Shown: positions 6,064 through 9,912 of the stretch, piece after piece | How the letters are laid out: every line of letters begins with the position of its first letter | Numbering within the stretch: position 1 is the first letter of the stretch | Assembly: GCA_034721855.1 (NCBI GenBank) | Contig: JAYENB010000257.1 | Coordinates: 1 to 9,912 of the forward strand | Direction: 5' to 3' | From: JAQIBY01 sp034721855 | GTDB lineage: Bacteria; Bacteroidota; Bacteroidia; Bacteroidales; ML635J-15 | DNA: 9,912 nt | Notes under the pieces: generated by a model | The model's input: only the letters and a program-made list of their open reading frames with translations | Told to the model about the DNA's origin: nothing | Databases searched by the model: none | Translations under genes and position numbers: made by a program

Positions 6064-6990
6064 TTGTTTGTGATCAGGATATGGGTTATATTAGTGGTAT
6101 TACTTGTTGTGTGGGGCGGAACTGTAGATGCACAGGAAAACCCGGATACCGTGACCATTGAAGTGGAGCAAACTGTAGTGGATACAGTGCAGGTTCTGGA
6201 TACGGTTTATGCTTTTGATACGGTGTATGTAGAACACACTGGGCCTTTTCGTTCAGTGGCTTTTTTGGCAGGTTATGATTTTCCCTCGGTGCGTTTTCCT
6301 GATAACATGGAGGAAACGGTACGTCAACAGAACGTGGAAGCACTTAGCGGGTATGCAGGTCTTACTGCGGGCGGAAATATCCGTTTTGATTGGGATGCAT
6401 GGTCAGTGGAAACAGGACTGCAGTACACATATCTAAAACAAGATTTTATTTTCCCCAAACCTTATCATGCGATAGATACGGGTTATCAGTATTTTTATGA
6501 CAGTACATTGATGTATGAGGTGGACACCATTGATGAGTATTACCAAATGGTTGAAGGCGATACCCTTACAGTTTATGTGATGGATTCTTCCTCATACTGG
6601 AACGTTGATACCACTGAAAATATCAGCATAGACAGCATCCCGAAAGATAGTGTGTATGCCTGTAAAAATTTCTGCCGGAGCCTGGATATTCCCTTGATTT
6701 TTTCTGTCCCGGTATGGATTAATAGCAATCATTGTTTGTCGGTACAGGCAGGCATGGTGGGGAGCCTGGTTTTTTCGCAGAAAATAATGTACATCACAGA
6801 AAATCGGATTGTGACAAAAGAAACGCAGATGGCGTTCATCCCTTCTGTGTTTCTGGGGCTAAGTTATGAATGGTATGTTGGAGAAAACCTGGGATTGGAA
6901 GTGTCAGGGAATTACCGCAGAACCGTATTCAGTAAGTTGCCTGCATTTGACAGGATAGGCTTTCATGTAAAGTTGAGGTATTATTTTTAA
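6064..6990 (+). CDS. outer-membrane beta-barrel protein with periplasmic DTV-repeat segment
   Basis: From the TTG at 6064 the protein has 308 residues. A GTG at 6070 gives a nearly identical product and is equally possible; a stop at 6055-6057 leaves no ATG. The signal peptide has a hydrophobic core (about 7-17) and likely cleavage after A23 (VDA/QE). Residues 28-56 carry repeated DTV units (DTVTIEV, VDTVQVLDTVYAFDTVYVE), a common linker in Bacteroidetes envelope proteins. The rest has alternating beta-strand patterns: FRSVAFLAGYDF (62-73), WSVETGLQYTYL (113-124), SVFLGLSYEWYV (261-272) and LGLEVSGNYRR (276-286). It ends HVKLRYYF, the terminal aromatic expected for outer-membrane insertion. 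It resembles PorT-like or OmpA-barrel-like proteins of about 8 strands. Function is unknown. Its higher G+C (29 of 60 at 6241-6300) matches the genes before 3501, not its flanks. Confidence 0.87.
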   Translation: MFVIRIWVILVVLLVVWGGTVDAQENPDTVTIEVEQTVVDTVQVLDTVYAFDTVYVEHTGPFRSVAFLAGYDFPSVRFPDNMEETVRQQNVEALSGYAGLTAGGNIRFDWDAWSVETGLQYTYLKQDFIFPKPYHAIDTGYQYFYDSTLMYEVDTIDEYYQMVEGDTLTVYVMDSSSYWNVDTTENISIDSIPKDSVYACKNFCRSLDIPLIFSVPVWINSNHCLSVQAGMVGSLVFSQKIMYITENRIVTKETQMAFIPSVFLGLSYEWYVGENLGLEVSGNYRRTVFSKLPAFDRIGFHVKLRYYF

Positions 6991-7147
6991 GACGAAGTTG
7001 CGTTTAAACCCGTCTATCGCCGGGCAAGTTTATAATATTTAATATTATTATTGATGATTATTGATAATTCCAATAAATTGATTATCGGTATAACACTGGT
7101 ATTGCCATTGTATTTTCTATGCAAAATCGAAATAATGAAAAAAAAAA

Positions 7148-7178
7148 TTTGTTTTTTATGATTTTTACCCTACATTTG
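7148..7178 (+). promoter_or_regulatory. Bacteroidetes-type promoter for the giant secreted-protein gene
   Basis: TTTG (7148-7151), then 19 nt, then TACATTTG (7171-7178). This matches the established Bacteroidetes sigma-ABfr consensus TTTG-N19-21-TAnnTTTG exactly. Transcription would begin around 7185, about 160 nt before the ATG at 7348, with the leader repeat lying in the transcript. Confidence 0.75.
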
Positions 7179-7260
7179 GCTATTAAACGAAGTATAAATT
7201 TAATGAGTTTTTAAACCGGACACATTATTGTAAATTGCAACATTGTAATTGTAATGATTT

Positions 7261-7332
7261 AGAAAAATTATTTAACGGGGTCTGTAATTTTTTTGAATCA
7301 AAAATAAAAAAAATGAATTTTTAGAACCCACA
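7261..7332 (+). repeat. leader repeat, copy B (intact)
   Basis: The first 21 bases are identical to 3570-3590. The body aligns with 3866-3924, and the last 17 bases equal 5155-5171. Its ends GGGGTCT (7277-7283) and AGAACCC (7323-7329) are inverted copies with one mismatch. It lies 16 nt before the ATG and downstream of the promoter, so it would be part of the mRNA leader. It could be a small mobile repeat or a shared 5' regulatory element. Confidence 0.65.
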
Positions 7333-7347
7333 AAAAATTACATAACT

Positions 7348-8496
7348 ATGCGCTTAAAAATTACTATTTTACTGTTTATTTTGCCGATTTTTGCATTTTC
7401 ATAACAAAATTATTCCAGTAGTTTTGAAACTCCTGCTTCTTTTGTAAAAAATAAAGGGCAGTTTGATGGAAGAAACTGGCAAAAAAATTCTAAAATTGAA
7501 TACGGACTTCAATATGATGATTCGTATGTTTTTTATTCAAAACAAGGTTTAACATACCGGTTTGATAAGATAATCAAAAATCCTGACAGGGATAAAGAAC
7601 CGCACGACAGTCCTAAGAGAACAAATATTAGCGAACTAGTTAAAATAAAATGGCTCGGAGCTAATAGCAATGTAGAGATCATTGCCGAAGACGAAGAACA
7701 AGCATATTATTCTTATGCTATTAAAAATTTAGAAACCAGGGAAGTAAAAAACGAAAACCATATAAAAGGATACAAAAAGCTTATATACAAAAATCTTTAC
7801 GATAATATAGATGTTGTATATGAAATACATCCTGAAAGTGGTTTTAAATACTCTATTATATTACATCAGGGAGCAGACCCCTCTCAAATTAAAATGCAAT
7901 ACTCCAAAGGGCATACTAAAATTGGAAGTGAGCAAATCAGTTGGATGTTAAACGAATCTGGACAATTAGAGATAAAAACCTCTCTCGCTGATGTATTAGA
8001 ACATAAACCCATGGCATTTTATCAAAATTCAGAACAAATTATTCCTTCCGGCTTTAAATTTGAGGATAACATTCTAACGTTTTATCTGGAGCAATATAAT
8101 AGCTCAGAAGAAATAATTATTGACCCCTGGGTTGAATCTCCAGCCTTTACTACATCTACTGCAGTATGGGAAGTAGAAACAGACCAAAGCGGGAATGTTT
8201 ACGTAATAGGCGGAGAAACCCCCATGGAACTGAAAAAATATACCAGTACAGGCACTTTACAATGGACTTACACAACCCCATGGGATACAGCAAGCGTATG
8301 GCTTGGAACACTCGCTACTGATGAAATGGGTAATAGTTTTATTACATCAGGTACTGCCCCTGAAATAGAAAGAGTAGATCCCTCGGGTAGTATGGTTTGG
8401 CATAATGAATCTTTTGGAGTTTTTAGTCTTACCGAATGGTGGACAATAACATTTAATTGTGATAAGTCAAAATTAATTGTAGGGGGAACAGGTGGT
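7348..8496 (+). CDS. N-terminal part of giant secreted surface protein, with an in-frame TAA (broken gene or base error)
   Basis: The ATG at 7348 starts a signal peptide, MRLKITILLFILPIFAFS. A TAA at 7402-7404 follows, and the same frame is then open for 364 codons to the gap. From 7432 (PASFVKNKGQFDG) to about 8130 (IIIDPWV) it resembles the N-terminal domain, called DUF7948 in databases to my recollection, that precedes beta-propeller repeats in large Bacteroidetes secreted proteins. Typical phrases are IKWLGAN, GYKKLIYKNLYDNIDVVYE and QIKMQYS. From about 8159, propeller-like units appear (DQSGNVYVIGG, DEMGNSFITSG). Such proteins usually go to the type IX secretion system through a C-terminal signal, not in this window. 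A promoter and leader repeat precede the gene. An internal ATG at 7894 would give a product without signal peptide and is not a credible start. The family is fairly sure; whether the gene works is not. Confidence 0.8.
7402..7404 (+). other. in-frame TAA at the signal-peptide junction
   Basis: Codon 19 is TAA, between FAFS and QNYSSS. One C-to-T change from CAA would restore FAFS-Q-QNYSSS, a normal cleavage region. Recoding is unlikely because TAA ends four other genes in the window (1141, 3501, 5662, 6990). Confidence 0.85.
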
Positions 8497-8596
8497 NNNN
8501 NNNNNNNNNNNNNNNNNNNNNNNNNNNNNNNNNNNNNNNNNNNNNNNNNNNNNNNNNNNNNNNNNNNNNNNNNNNNNNNNNNNNNNNNNNNNNNNN
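8497..8596. other. assembly gap (100 N)
   Basis: Exactly 100 N, a placeholder length, within the repetitive propeller part of the giant secreted protein. Reading across 100 N shifts the frame between the two halves (frame 1 before, frame 2 after). Since the length is conventional, this is not evidence of a frameshift. Confidence 0.97.
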
Positions 8597-9912
8597 CCTA
8601 TTGAAGTCAGATCAATTTCATCAACAGTAAATGGAAGATATGCTTTTCTTACTCATAGAGATATTGGAACTATTCTCGATGATTTTGGTGCATGTCCCAA
8701 CTCTCCAGGTCCTATCTATAAAGTCCCTAATGGTCATAATTTAGGTTATAAATGTGAAAACTATTTACCAGCCACTCAGAACGGTGGAGGACTAAAAGCT
8801 TTAGTAGCTAATGAGAATTTTATTTACACAAATGCTGGTGATGAAATATTTAAACGTTCACTAGATGATGGTTCTTTAATTACAACTGTACCATTACCCG
8901 GGGGAAGTTCTGATACAGATATAATATTCGGTGATTTGGTTGTACACAATAGCGGTATGGATGTGGACTCTTGTGGAAATGTTTATGCAGGATCAGGAGA
9001 CAGAGTAGTTAAATTTGATGCAGATTTGAATATACTACAGCAAGCAACAGTAAGCTTTAATGTTTATGATGTTAGTGTTAACAGTAACGGAGAAGTGCTT
9101 GCTGTTGGGGCACAAGAGAATAATGAGGCAACTAATAGAAATGGTAGAATTCAAGCTGTTGATATGAGTGCTTGTGGCCAGTTTGAAATGGTATGTTGTG
9201 ATGTAAATATTTGTCCTGTAGAGACGCTGTGTGATGATGAACCTGCTTTTGATCTTCCTGTATCAGAACCAGGTGGAACTTTCAGCGGTCCCGGAATTAC
9301 TGATACAAATAACGGAACTTTTGATGCTTCAGTTGCCGGTATTGGAACACATACAATAACTTATACTAAACCATGCGGTGAGGAAACTATTGATATTATT
9401 GTTATTAATTGTGATGTAATTGAAGTATGTGAAGAAGAACCAGATTTTATTGCCTCCGGCGGCGCAGGTACTTTAACATGGTACCAATGGGAAACATTCA
9501 ACTACTCAATAGACAACGAACAAGATTGCATTGATTGCCCAGTAACAGATCCTGTATATCTTGCGGGATTTTACGTTGGCTGTAGCGAAGATGTTTGTAC
9601 TGGTAGTGGTTGGTCAGAAATTGCTACAGGTAATACTATTGCTACTTCTTCAGTTACTTCGTGGCCTATTATGATTACTGATGGTATTCAGGATACTATT
9701 ACATTCAACAACGCAACAGAAATACCTCCCTGCTCTCCTGGTTGTGCCGATCCGCCCATGATAACACTCAATACCACATCCGGCAGCACATGCGGGATTA
9801 CTCCGGTAACGGTCAGCAGTAATACCTTTGGTGGCAGTGCAACAGAAGTATATCTGGGACATGATGGCAGTGGAACATTGGATGCAACAAATTTCACGTC
9901 ATCTCCATTTGA
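8597..9912 (+). CDS. continuation of giant secreted surface protein (propeller and Ig-like repeat modules), open at right edge
   Basis: The frame starting CCT ATT GAA at 8597 is open for 438 codons to the window end, with no stop and no natural start. It is almost certainly the same gene as 7348-8496, resumed after the gap. Modules in order: propeller-like repeats to about 9190 (VDSCGNVYAGSGDRVVKFD, VNSNGEVLAVG); a Cys-rich linker (CCDVNICPVETLC); an Ig-like domain at 9272-9367 with GGTFSGPGITDTNNGTF and GIGTHTITYT; a TLTWYQWE domain at about 9446-9717; and an Ig-like domain from 9746 with LNTTSGSTCGITPVTVSSN and TFGGSATEVYLG. These modules are typical of Bacteroidetes proteins annotated as gliding-motility-associated or type IX cargo. 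The expected role is adhesion or surface function outside the cell. The sorting signal should lie beyond the window. No catalytic site was seen. Confidence 0.85.

Larger units (their letters stand above)
6991..7347. other. intergenic region upstream of the giant secreted-protein gene
   Basis: About 357 nt of AT-rich sequence. A CCCG/CGGG pair near 7008-7024 could form a weak hairpin after the barrel gene. A promoter at 7148-7178 and the leader repeat at 7261-7332 follow. The promoter would give an untranslated leader of roughly 160 nt. A start with a run of Lys codons at 7136 stops after eight codons and is not called. Confidence 0.65.

Noticed and set aside
7402..7404. Reassigned stop codon (alternative genetic code)
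   Set aside because: TAA terminates four other genes in the window at sensible positions, so recoding is not supported.
7894..8604. Separate gene starting at the ATG at 7894
   Set aside because: The same frame is open back to 7405 with clear family-like protein sequence, and a signal peptide lies further upstream. The ATG is an internal Met, and the apparent end at 8604 depends on reading through the N gap.
9650..9897. Two minus-strand frames near the right edge
   Set aside because: They overlap each other and the strongly supported plus-strand Ig-like modules and resemble no known protein.

Overview
The window looks like Bacteroidota (Bacteroidetes) accessory sequence. The evidence is a near-perfect Bacteroidetes-type promoter (TTTG, 19 nt, TAnnTTTG), weak or absent Shine-Dalgarno sites before most genes, an outer-membrane barrel with DTV repeats, and a very large modular secreted protein of the kind exported by type IX secretion in this phylum. 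Two runs of exactly 100 N (4955-5054 and 8497-8596) are scaffold gaps, so this is a draft or metagenomic assembly.

Layout. At the left edge is an array of 8-bp tandem repeats, then a cation diffusion facilitator (metal efflux) gene that overlaps by 11 nt an unrecognised secreted protein of 556 residues. Next comes a small single-pass membrane protein with a long acidic, low-complexity tail. From about 3502 to 6063 the DNA is mostly AT-rich and mobile in character: short dispersed repeats, a complete-ended IS66-family element with an 11/12 inverted repeat and a perfect 8-bp target duplication, a small cysteine-containing lipoprotein, and a GC-richer non-coding block resembling a dispersed genomic repeat. 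An outer-membrane beta-barrel gene follows (6064-6990), then an intergenic region with a promoter and leader repeat, then the first part of a giant multidomain surface protein that runs off the right edge.

How the parts relate. The metal exporter and the secreted protein are probably co-transcribed and translationally coupled. The single-pass protein and the DTV-repeat barrel resemble parts of one envelope system and may once have been neighbours, because the AT-rich mobile stretch lies between them. The lipoprotein and the giant secreted protein are preceded by copies of the same short leader repeat, bounded by GGGTTCT-like and AGAACCC ends. The IS66 element has inserted inside the lipoprotein's copy.

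The giant protein has an in-frame TAA at the end of its signal peptide, so it is either inactivated or affected by a base error. No defence system, CRISPR array, tRNA or rRNA was found. The least explained features are the shared leader repeat, the unrecognised secreted protein coupled to the metal exporter, and the stop codon in the giant secreted protein.
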